A stretch of DNA of 64,000 bases from Lachnospiraceae bacterium (GTDB lineage Bacteria; Bacillota; Clostridia; Lachnospirales; Lachnospiraceae), in contig JAILHF010000051.1 of NCBI GenBank assembly GCA_024696005.1, positions 124,001 to 188,000 on the forward strand, written 5' to 3'. Of the stretch, positions 18,072-28,100 are shown piece after piece. Position 1 is the first letter of the stretch. Each line of letters begins with the position of its first letter. The notes under the pieces are model-generated. The model was not told the origin of the DNA, did no database searches, and worked only from the letters and a program-made list of their open reading frames with translations. The translations under genes and the position numbers were made by a program.

Positions 18072-18149
18072 ATATCGGCACGCGTTTTGGCTTTTTCGGA
18101 GCGCGGAGCGGATATACACAAGGACCTCCGGGTCCCGAAAGGAAAAAAC

Positions 18150-19253
18150 ATGTCTTCTAAGCTAAGTGTCAGCATGAACAAAAAGCCGATCTACGACATC
18201 CTTTTTGAGGATTCGTTCGACGCGCTGGCGAATGCCCTGCGCGGCCTCGACATGGAAGGCTGTTCCGCAGTCATCGTGACGGACAGCACGGTCGGGCCTC
18301 ACTATGCGGCTTTGGTGGAAGAAAGCGTCAAAGACGTCTTTTCTTCCTGTTTCACGGTCTCTTTCCCGGCAGGGGAAAAGAGCAAAAATCTCGAGACGGT
18401 TAAAATGCTCACGGAGCAGTTTGTGGAGCATCATCTCAAAAGACGGGATGTGGTACTGGCCCTCGGCGGCGGCGTGGTCGGCGATGTGGCCGGTTTCTGC
18501 GCGGCGATCTACATGCGCGGGATCCGCGTCGTGCAGATTCCCACGACACTGCTGGCCCAGGTGGACAGCTCGGTCGGCGGAAAGACCGGTGTGGACCTTG
18601 ACGCCTACAAAAACATGATCGGCGCCTTCAAGATGCCGGAGCTGGTCTATATCAATACGAGTGTTCTCGAAACCCTGGATGCCCGGCAGTTTTATTCGGG
18701 CATGGCGGAAGCGCTCAAATACGGCCTGATCATGGATTCTTCCTTTTATGAATGGATGCTCACGAAGCTGTACGAGATCCACGAAAGGGACAAGGCTGTC
18801 ATGGCCGAGCTCATCGAGCAGTGCTGCATCTGCAAGGCCAAGATCGTGGAACGCGATCCCCTCGAGCAGAGCGACCGGGCTTTGCTCAATTTCGGACACA
18901 CGATCGGGCACGCGATCGAAAAATACAAGGATTTTCAGCTGCTCCACGGAGAGTGCGTGGCCCTCGGCAGCGTGGCTGCGGCCTATATCTCCTGGCAGAA
19001 GGGGAAGCTTGCGAAGGACGAATATTACGAGATCCGCGACATGTTCGTTCCTTTCAACCTGCCCATCAGCATCGAGGACATCGATGCGCAGGAGATCCTG
19101 CGCCTGACAAAATCCGACAAGAAGGCGGATAAAGGCGGGGTGCGCTTTGCGCTGCTCAAACGTGTCGGAAAGGCCTATCTTGACAGCGGCGTGACGGACG
19201 AGGAGATCCTCGCGGGCATTGCCGAGATCGAATACAGGGAAGACGGAGAATGA
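18150..19253 (+). CDS. aroB: 3-dehydroquinate synthase
   Basis: AroB makes 3-dehydroquinate from DAHP using NAD and a divalent metal, the second step of the shikimate pathway. NAD-binding GGGVVGDVAGF and PTTLLAQVDSSVGGKTGVD are present, as is the metal-binding HTIGHAIE near residue 250. The frame is open upstream to 18087, but the ATG at 18150 has GAAAGGA seven bases before it and gives 367 residues, near the family norm. Its stop overlaps the start of lspA, so aroB, lspA and the pseudouridine synthase form one translationally coupled unit. Confidence 0.95.
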   Translation: MSSKLSVSMNKKPIYDILFEDSFDALANALRGLDMEGCSAVIVTDSTVGPHYAALVEESVKDVFSSCFTVSFPAGEKSKNLETVKMLTEQFVEHHLKRRDVVLALGGGVVGDVAGFCAAIYMRGIRVVQIPTTLLAQVDSSVGGKTGVDLDAYKNMIGAFKMPELVYINTSVLETLDARQFYSGMAEALKYGLIMDSSFYEWMLTKLYEIHERDKAVMAELIEQCCICKAKIVERDPLEQSDRALLNFGHTIGHAIEKYKDFQLLHGECVALGSVAAAYISWQKGKLAKDEYYEIRDMFVPFNLPISIEDIDAQEILRLTKSDKKADKGGVRFALLKRVGKAYLDSGVTDEEILAGIAEIEYREDGE

Positions 19254-19822
19254 TGGATACAAAGACGAAACGAAGCAGAGGCATTCTGATCGCGGACATC
19301 GCGATCTTCATCGTGACACTTTTCATTGATCAGCTCAGCAAATATCTGGTCCGTTCCCACATGCAGCTGCGGGACCATTTCGATGTGATCCCAGGTATCC
19401 TGCAGGTGTTTTATCACGAAAACACCGGGGCGACCTGGGGCATGCTCAAAGGGCAGACGGTGTTTTTTATCTTCATGGCCGTGGTGGTTTGCTGCGTGCT
19501 GGTATTCCTGATCCTGCGCATACCGGACGGCAAGAAATACATCCGCATGCATGTGGCGCTCACCCTGGTGCTTTCCGGGGCGATCGGCAACACGATCGAC
19601 CGCGTCATGAAAGCTTCGGTCACGGACTTCATCTATGCCGTGATCATCAATTTCCCGATCTTTAACGTGGCGGACAGCTTCATCGTGGTCGCCACTGCCT
19701 GGCTGATCATCATGGTGCTCTTCATCTACAAGGACGAGGACCTCGCCTTCATGAACCTGGGCCGCGCCGAGAAGATGCGCCGCACGGATGCCAAAAAGGA
19801 GCAGGAGGACGAGGAGTCTTGA
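19250..19822 (+). CDS. lspA: Lipoprotein signal peptidase
   Basis: LspA cleaves lipoprotein signal peptides after lipidation. The 190-residue membrane protein has DQLSKYLV, the ENTGATWG loop, GAIGNTIDRV and FNVADSFI; the last two hold the catalytic aspartates. It is about 30 residues longer than usual because of a charged cytoplasmic tail (from about KDEDLAFM). The start is ATG at 19250 or the next codon at 19253. Its end overlaps the TTG of the following gene. Confidence 0.95.
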   Translation: MMDTKTKRSRGILIADIAIFIVTLFIDQLSKYLVRSHMQLRDHFDVIPGILQVFYHENTGATWGMLKGQTVFFIFMAVVVCCVLVFLILRIPDGKKYIRMHVALTLVLSGAIGNTIDRVMKASVTDFIYAVIINFPIFNVADSFIVVATAWLIIMVLFIYKDEDLAFMNLGRAEKMRRTDAKKEQEDEES

Positions 19823-20769
19823 AGGAATTCCGTTTTGTGGTAGACGGTGAAGCGGACGAGGAACGGCTCGACAAGCTGGCGGCCGCTTTTCTTCCGGATT
19901 GCTCCAGGAGCTTTCTGCAAAAACTGATACGTGACGGTGACGTGCTTTTGAACGGGAAAAGCGCAAAAGCCTCGAGACTTTTGCACGGCGGCGATGAGCT
20001 GCTGATCCGTCTGCCCGATGCCGAAGCGATCAGCGTGGAAGCGGAAAACATCCCCATTGACATTGTATACGAAGATTACGATCTGCTCGTGGTGAACAAG
20101 GCGCGCGGCATGGTCGTGCATCCGGCTCCCGGGCATTATGACGGCACGCTCGTGAATGCCGTTCTGTATCACTGCCACGATCTGTCGGGCATAAACGGGG
20201 CGCTCCGTCCCGGCATCGTCCACCGGATCGACAGGGACACCAGCGGCCTGCTCGTGATCTGCAAGAACGACCGCTCGCACCGCAGCATCGCCGAACAGCT
20301 CAAGGAGCACAGCATCGAGCGCGTCTACCGCGCCGTTGTTTACGGGAGCTTTGACGAAGAGGAGGGGACCGTGGATGCCCCGATCGGCAGGGATCCGAAC
20401 GAGAGGAAACGCATGGCCGTGCGCCGGGAGGACCCCCTTCATTCCAAACGGGCCGTGACGCATTACCGGGTGCTGGCGCGTTATGACGGATTTACGCAGA
20501 TCGCCTGCCGTCTGGAGACCGGACGCACGCACCAGATCCGTGTCCACATGACGAGCATCGGACACCCGCTTCTGGGGGATGAGGTATACGGCAATCGCAA
20601 GCTTCCTTTTGCGCTCGAGAGCCCGGGACAGGTATTGCATGCCGCGACCCTCGGCTTTGTCCATCCGTCAACCGGCGAAAGGATGCATTTTGAGGCGCCG
20701 CTTCCGGAATACTTTGAAAAGGTTCTGAAAAAACTGGAAAAAATGTCTGCAGGAAGCCACAACTTGTGA
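19819..20769 (+). CDS. RluD-family RNA pseudouridine synthase
   Basis: A RluA/RluD-type enzyme that converts uridine to pseudouridine in rRNA. An N-terminal S4 RNA-binding domain (ERLDKLAAAFLP ... DGDVLLNG) precedes the catalytic domain, where HRIDRDTSGLLV contains the catalytic aspartate. GRTHQIRVHM and HPLLGDEVYG are also typical. The start is TTG at 19819, overlapping the lspA stop, with AGGAGG upstream inside lspA. The lspA-rluD (ylyB) order is common in Firmicutes. Confidence 0.94.
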   Translation: MKEFRFVVDGEADEERLDKLAAAFLPDCSRSFLQKLIRDGDVLLNGKSAKASRLLHGGDELLIRLPDAEAISVEAENIPIDIVYEDYDLLVVNKARGMVVHPAPGHYDGTLVNAVLYHCHDLSGINGALRPGIVHRIDRDTSGLLVICKNDRSHRSIAEQLKEHSIERVYRAVVYGSFDEEEGTVDAPIGRDPNERKRMAVRREDPLHSKRAVTHYRVLARYDGFTQIACRLETGRTHQIRVHMTSIGHPLLGDEVYGNRKLPFALESPGQVLHAATLGFVHPSTGERMHFEAPLPEYFEKVLKKLEKMSAGSHNL

Positions 20770-20775
20770 TATGAT
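20767..20775 (+). promoter_or_regulatory. Extended -10 element before the AI-2E transporter gene
   Basis: TGaTATGAT, with the hexamer TATGAT at 20770-20775 only six bases from the ATG at 20782. There is no good -35 and no real ribosome site, so transcription would begin at about the start codon. Confidence 0.4.
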
Positions 20776-20781
20776 AAGGTC

Positions 20782-22173
20782 ATGGAAAACAATAACGAGC
20801 ACAAGCTGAACATGAACCGGGATGAGAAGAAGAAGTACTTCCATATCGGGCTGACCGTTTTTCTGACGGCTGTCGCGATCATGGTCGTTCTTTTGATCCT
20901 GATGAACCTGGAAAAGACGAAAGAGGCCCTTTCTTCGCTGCTTCAGATCGCCGCGCCCATCATAAACGGTCTGGTCCTTACCTATTTCATGGCGCCGATC
21001 GTGAACGCGATCGAAGAGAAATGGATCTATAAGAAGCATTCCGCCTGGCTTTTCAAGGGAAAAGAAGGCGAAGCCAAGGGGAAGGTCAAATCCCGCGTCC
21101 GCGTTTTCTCGATCTTCCTTACCTACATGCTTTTTTTGCTGGTCGTTTTCGGCATGCTGGCCCTGGTCATCCCCGAGATCTCCAAGAGCATACAGAGCAT
21201 CATCAAGAACTATCCGAACTATATGGTAAGCTTCCAGAATTGGGCGGATAACATGGCGAAGAAGCATCCGGGCCTGGAGCAGAATTTCTACGAAGTACAG
21301 GAGCGTTATTCCGACACGATCAGTGAATGGATCAATACCAATGTCCTGGGCAAGGTCAATGAGCTGCTGACCGGGCTTCTTTCCGGCGGGCTGAGCATCC
21401 TGCGCGGCATCCTGGATTTCGTCATCGGCATGATCATCGCGCTGTACCTTCTTGGAAGCAAGGAGCTGATGATCGGCCGCTGCAAAAAAGTGATCTATGC
21501 CCTGATGCGCAAGGACATGGCAAACGCCTTCATCCACAATGTGCGTTTCACCAACAAGACCTTCCTGGATTTCTTCGGAGGCAAGGTGATCGACTCCCTG
21601 ATCATAGGGTTTTTGTGCTTCATCATCACGAGCATACTCGGAACGCCCTATGCGCTGCTGATCAGCGTGATCATAGGCGTAACGAACATCATTCCGTTCT
21701 TCGGGCCGTTCATCGGCGCAATCCCGAGTGCTTTTCTTGTGCTTCTGGTCGATCCGAAGCAGTGCCTGATCTTTGTCATCATGATCCTGATCCTTCAGCA
21801 GCTGGACGGGAATGTGATCGGGCCGCTGATCCTCGGACAAAAGACGGGCCTGAGCGGTTTCTGGGTGATCTTTGCGATCACCATATTCGGCGGCCTGTTC
21901 AGCTTCGCGGGCATGCTGCTTGGCGTGCCGGTCTTTGCCGTGATCTATACGGGTGTCAATTCCTACATCAAGGCAAAGCTTCAGACGAAGGGGCTGGATA
22001 TCGATACCAAGCGCTATGTACATGTCGATTACATCGATGATGACGGTAATTATGTCCGTCTTCCCAAAGAGGAAGTCAATAAAGTCATGAGTCGAAAAGA
22101 CTTCAAGAAAACGTTCGGGAAAAACGATCTCTGCAAAAAAGACGAGGACAAAAAATCAAAATCGGATTCCTGA
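20782..22173 (+). CDS. AI-2E family transporter (permease)
   Basis: A 463-residue polytopic membrane protein of the AI-2E transport / PerM family. Helices occur near residues 25-45, 110-140 and in the C-terminal half. Family-like features include the GVTNIIPFFGPFIGAIPSA segment and LDGNVIGPLILGQKTGLSG. Known members vary in function (autoinducer export, Na+/H+ exchange), so the substrate cannot be named. The cytoplasmic tail is Lys/Asp rich. The giant surface-protein gene begins 22 bases downstream and may be cotranscribed. Confidence 0.9.
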   Translation: MENNNEHKLNMNRDEKKKYFHIGLTVFLTAVAIMVVLLILMNLEKTKEALSSLLQIAAPIINGLVLTYFMAPIVNAIEEKWIYKKHSAWLFKGKEGEAKGKVKSRVRVFSIFLTYMLFLLVVFGMLALVIPEISKSIQSIIKNYPNYMVSFQNWADNMAKKHPGLEQNFYEVQERYSDTISEWINTNVLGKVNELLTGLLSGGLSILRGILDFVIGMIIALYLLGSKELMIGRCKKVIYALMRKDMANAFIHNVRFTNKTFLDFFGGKVIDSLIIGFLCFIITSILGTPYALLISVIIGVTNIIPFFGPFIGAIPSAFLVLLVDPKQCLIFVIMILILQQLDGNVIGPLILGQKTGLSGFWVIFAITIFGGLFSFAGMLLGVPVFAVIYTGVNSYIKAKLQTKGLDIDTKRYVHVDYIDDDGNYVRLPKEEVNKVMSRKDFKKTFGKNDLCKKDEDKKSKSDS

Positions 22174-22195
22174 AACATCTGAGAGGAAGGTTCTT

Positions 22196-25100
22196 ATGAA
22201 AAAATCCAAAGCATCGATCAGAAGGTTTGCGGCAATGGGACTGACGGTCTCGTTGCTTGCCGGGACATTCCCGGCGCCTGCATACGCCCAAACGGCAGAA
22301 GGGCCTGCATCCCGTGGGATGACGGAGCTTTCGGAGCAGCCGGGTGCGTCGGATCCGTCCGGCACGGCCCCGGCTGTTTTTCTGGGCACGAACGGGATCG
22401 GCAGCCCTGTTCCCGGGCCGGTCGAAGAGGAAAACCGCGACGTTCCCTGGGAGGGGAGCTATGTGTACTACGGTCAGTACCCTTTTGAAGCGGAGGGCGT
22501 GAGCGTTACCGAGCCCGTGAAATACCGCATTCTGGATCCGAGAACGCAAAAGTTCAGCGGTGAGAGCAAGCTTTCCACCATGCTTCTGGATTGCGACAGT
22601 GTTCTCTATCAGGAAAAGTTTATTGATTCCGAAACGCCCACCGGAAATGACTGGGCAGACAGCCTGATCAGGAGCGAGTTGAACGGATCTTCCTTTTATG
22701 GGAAGGAAGGCGTGTTCACGGCGCTTGAAAAGGCGGCGATCACTTCCAGCAGCATTCCGACGCATTACCCCAGGGAAGTGCAGATGCCTGCGCAATCGGG
22801 AGGCAATCTTGTCGGCTATGTGCCTCTTGAAAATGACCATGTTTTTCTGTTGGATGCGGAAGATCTGTCAAATCCGGCGTACGGGTATACCCCGTCCTAT
22901 ATCGGCGGAAACCGCATGAAACAGGCCATGCACTCCGACGGCTACGGGAGGGACTGGTGGACCCGCACGGCCCAATCCGATACCTCACAGGGCTATCGGG
23001 CGGGATATGTATGTGCCGATGTCGTGGATACCTACGGCTATTCGTTACGCGGCGCATTGAACGTGAAATTCGTGAATGCCTATTGCGGTGTGAGTCCCGC
23101 TTTTAACGTTGACCTGAGCAGAGTCGTATTCGCCAAGCCGCTTGCTTCGCAGGAAAACTGCCATAAACTGAGCCTTCTGGACAGTGGGATCAGCCTTTCC
23201 GGCCTGAGCGTGAGCGAGACGGATACGGATGACGCTTATGAGCTTGTGGTCTCTTATCAGCTGACGGATGTTGATGCGCAGTTTGATCCCACGCTGGTAT
23301 CCTATGTGGTTTCTAGCGGAAAATGGAGTGAGGAGACGGGCTGGAGCGCGGATGCCGAAGTGTTGCAGTACGGAAAGCTTGCCGCTGCATCGGCAAACGG
23401 CGGAAGTTTTTCCGTTGACCGGACAAAGGCCTCCGGCAACTGGGGGCAGGATTATCATGTCTATCTTGTGGCGGAAGTGCAGAATGACGGAGAGGCAACG
23501 GATTATGCGAGCGCGCCCGTCGAGATCGAGTCGGATTTTACGAAGACCTATATCGATGCGGAAGGTGAAGTGGCTTACGCGACCGGTTTTACCAGGCTCA
23601 CCGGCAGCGAGAGCGGTACACTTGATGCCGGCTGGTATTACGCGGAGGGAAGCTTAAGCTATGGACAGGGTCTCAGCTTTTCTTCCGGTGATGTGCATCT
23701 GATACTGGCAGACGGCTGTGACCTGAAGATCGGCAGCGAAAACAGCCCCGTCACCGGAAGCGGCCTGAACCTGTCGGGCGGGCACTTATATGTTTACGGA
23801 CAGAGTGAGGGCAGCGGAGCCCTGACCATCTGTTCGACCGGCGACAGCATCTATGCCGGGAGCGGTTATACGCAATGCGGCGGGAACGTGAAGCTTGTCT
23901 CTACCGGGGCGGAAGGGATCTATTCGAACGGCGCGTTTTGCCAATATGACGGTATCCTTACCGTGAATTCGAAAGCCACGTCGCTCTGGTTCAGTTCGAC
24001 CACGGTCTGCGGCGGCCGGCTTGATGCCGTTACGACCGATACGGAGCGCTTTTATGCCGTGGTCAACACGCTGGAGCTGCGCATCCACGATCCCGAAGAC
24101 AGCGTTCACTTTAACCGGATGAATTGCACTGCGGTCACTGTTGCGGAAGGAAAGGCGGTCACCGAAGGGAACACGCTGTATGTCGGTGCGCTTACGAATG
24201 CGCAGATCGCGGATAAGAATCTTGTTCCTGCTTATACCGTTTCCGTGGCAGATGGCATCACGGGCGGCAGGATCAGCGCATACAAGGTTCAGACCACGGA
24301 CCGGAATTTTGTTGCGGCAAATGATGCGGACAAGACCTTTGCCTATTCCAGCAGCCCGGAAAACGGTTTCCTGCTCGAGGAACTGCATGTTCTCGATGAA
24401 GACGGGAATGAAATCCCGCATAACAACAATCTCTTTACCGTGCCCGACAGCAATGTGGTCATTTCGGCGGTTTTTGGGAGAATACCAACTGATCTGGGGG
24501 ATACGGGCGCAGACTATGTCGCGACAGACGGTGAGATACTGACCGGTTCCTGCTACCATGGGATTGCCATCGCCGACGGTGCCTCCATTACTCTGGACAA
24601 TGCAAGCATAGGCTGGGGAATCATCTGCAAGGGAAGCGCAACGATCACGCTTTCCGGCACGAACAGTGTAAAGGGAGAAGCGTATCAGGCCGGCATTCAG
24701 GTCGGCGGAGCGGGCAGCGTGCTGACGATCAGGGGCAAAGGGGCGCTTGAAGCCAAAGGCGGTGACTTTTCCGCAGGGATCGGTCTGGGCAGGGCGTTTA
24801 AAAGCGAGGTCAGAGGCGGCGACATTGTCATTGAAGACGGAACCATCACGGCCAACGGCAATGGGAAGGGTGCCGGCATCGGCACCGGTATCTGTTACGG
24901 AGACGGGGCTTCGGCGACGCTCGGAAACATCATCATCAAAGGCGGGACGATAAAGGCTGTCGGAGGGGATGCTTCTGATGCACCTCCCGGCATCGGCAAA
25001 GGCATCGCGTATAGCGGCGGCGAGGCTTTCATCGGAAGCGTAGGCATTTACGACAGCGTGGAGCTGGTCGATGCGGCGGGCATCAGCGAGAGCATCCGTT

Positions 25101-28100
25101 ACATGAGCGGCGAAAGCGATGTGAGCGCCGATCCGGAAGCGTATTTCGCGATCAGTGAGTTCAACGGGCGCAGCATCATCGGCCCGCGGGAGACGGCTGA
25201 CTACGGCATACGGCTCAAAGTGAACACAAACAACGGCGGCGGCACGGCGACGGCTCCTGAGACGGCAAAGTATCTTGAGCTGGTCTCGGTCGATGTAAAT
25301 CCCGGTTTCGGCTCCCATCTCGTTACGCTGGAAGTAAGGGATGAGAAGAATCAGGAGATCGAAATCTTCGGCAACTGCTTTGTCATGCCCAGGGGCAGCG
25401 TGACGGTAACGGTGCAGTTTTCACTTGGCGTGCACGGCGGAGCGGTATATGACTTAAAATATGATGATACGAATGGTGGTACAACTGATCAGAGGATAGG
25501 CTATCTCTACGAAGGTGTGACAACAGTAATGATTCAATATGGTTTGTCATATTACTTTATTGAATTTATGTCGCCTTATCAGCGTTTTTATCTTTTAGGT
25601 GATTCTGATAATTATGAAGCGATCCCGTTTGCCGGAGGAATGGGAAAACAATCTAGTAACTATAATACTCGGTTTAAGCTTGATTATGAAGCTACTGGGG
25701 GCTACTACGACTTCACATTGACACGCGTTGACAAGGACAGCTGGTATATCAGCATAGTAAAAACTGCTCCTGTCGTGGATGTCATCCCCGACCAGGAATA
25801 CACGGGCAGCGCTGTTACACCCGATCCCATGGTCCTGCTTGGCTCACTGGAGGTCACTAAAGGCACGGATTATGAATATTCCTATGAAAATAACACAGCT
25901 CCCGGCAAAGCGACAGTGACCATCACGTTCAAGGGGGATTATGCATCGTTCGGAAGCGTGAAGAAAGAATTCAACATCGTAAGGGCCGTGAGTGAGCCTG
26001 CGATCGAAGTCGCGGCAGCGACTTATACGGGCAGCGCGCTGGAGCCTGCGGTCACGGTCAAGGACGGCGAGACGGTCATCGATCCTTCCGAATATGAGCT
26101 CAGCTTTTCCAACAATGTGAATGTCGCGCTTTCCGGCGATGAAAACGCGCCCTGCGTTACCGTCACCGACAAGCCGGGCGGGAGCTATTCCGTGAACGGA
26201 AGCAGGACCTTCACGATCCTTCCCAAAACAGCTGTCCTTTCCTGGAGGAATACGGAGCTTGTCTACAACGGATCGGCGCAGAGCCCCACGGCAAGTGTGA
26301 GCAACCTTGTGACGGGCGATGCCTGCAGCGTGAGCGTGAGCGGGGAAGAGACGAACGCGGGAGAATACACGGCAACGGCAAGCGGGCTTTCCAACAGGAA
26401 TTATAAGCTTCCGGAAAGCAGTGAAGAAAAATCAACAGCGTTTTCGATCGCCAAAAAGAAACTGACGATCAAAGGCATCACGGCGGAGACCAAAGAATAT
26501 GACGGCGGGACGGAAGCAGAACTTGATCTTTCAAATGCCGAGATCAGCGGGCTTGTAGAAAACGACACCGTGGAGTTTACGGTAACCGGAGCGTTTGCCG
26601 ATGCAGGGAAGGGAGATGACAAGACCGTAACGCTTTCCGGCTGGAACCTGACAAGCGGCGGCACGAACTACGAGATCGACGCGGCGCACAGCCAGAAGAC
26701 TGCCACCGCAAGCATCACGGGCGTGCAGGTCTATATCTCGGGCATCAGCGCGAAGAACAAGGAATACGACGGCAACGTCGCTGCGCAGCTGGAAGGCACG
26801 GCGGTGCTCAAGCGGGTCAACGGGGATTCTGTGCCTGCGGGCCTGACGGTCAGCAATGTCACGGCTTCGTTTGCGAGCAGGAATGCAGGCAGCGGCATTG
26901 ACGTAAGCATCACCGGCGGCCGGCTCAGCGATGCGGAAAATTATGCACTGAATCTGGATGTTACGAACGAAAAGCTGGGTCTTGCGGCAGACATTACGAA
27001 GAAAACGGTGGATGTGACGGTCGCGGCCGGGGACAAGACCTATGATGCGACGACCGACGCGGAGCTTACGGTCAGCGTGAGCGGAACATGCGCGGGCGAT
27101 GTCATCCTCATCGAGGGGCTGCGCGGCGCCTTTTCCGACAAGAATGCCGCAAGCGGCAAGACGGTCACGATCGACAAGTCCGGCATGACGGTTTCCGGAA
27201 ACGAAAATTATCAATTATCGGACATTCCCGCATCCGTCACGGCCGACATCAACAAGAGAAGCCTTGCGGATGAAGGTGTCAGGGTCCTGCCCGTTCCGAT
27301 GCAGAATTATACGGGGAGTGCTCTTGAACCGAAGCCCGTCGTGAAGTGGCTGAGCATCACTCTGGAGGAAGGCGCGGACAAGGATTACATGCTTTCCTAT
27401 GAAAATAATACGGATGTGGGAACGGCGAGTGTCAGGATCACCGGCAGCAACAACTTTGAAGGAACGATCAGCAAAGACTTCACGATCGGCCTGCCCGCAT
27501 TCGGCACACTTTCTCTTATGCAGCCGGCAGACAAAGACTACGGAGAGGCTCTGGGAGCGGCTCCCACAGTGACGGCCAGGGACGGAGAAGGCCGGGACAT
27601 TGCGCTGACAGGCGAGAATGTAAAGATCTATTATTCGGCAAGCAGTGCCGGAGCCGGAACGGAATGGGATCCGGAGGAGAGCGGGCTGCATACGGGCACC
27701 TGGCACGTGTGGGCCGTCGTTGAAGAAAAGGCGGCTGCGGGCAGCGATCCCGGCCATGCTGCTGCAAGCTCGGCGCGTCTTGGCTTCAAGGTGAACAAGA
27801 TCCCGCAGCTGAAGCCGGCGGATACGGTCCTGCCCGAACAGGCAGCGGGCTATGAAGTGACGCTCGTGCTGCCTGCAAATGCGAAAAATGCGGACTTTGA
27901 ATATGCGGTCACGGAAACAAGCGTGGCACCGGCTTCGGATTCCGCACTCTGGAGTGTGGTCCCGGCCCTTTCGGACGGGAAGTTTGCGCTGGCCGGCCTG
28001 AGCCCGGCGACGGACTATACGGTTTGGCTTCGCAGAAAAGCGGATGCAAATCACACGCCTTCCGAAGCGATCGGAACGAGCCTGCAGACGCCTGCAAGCG

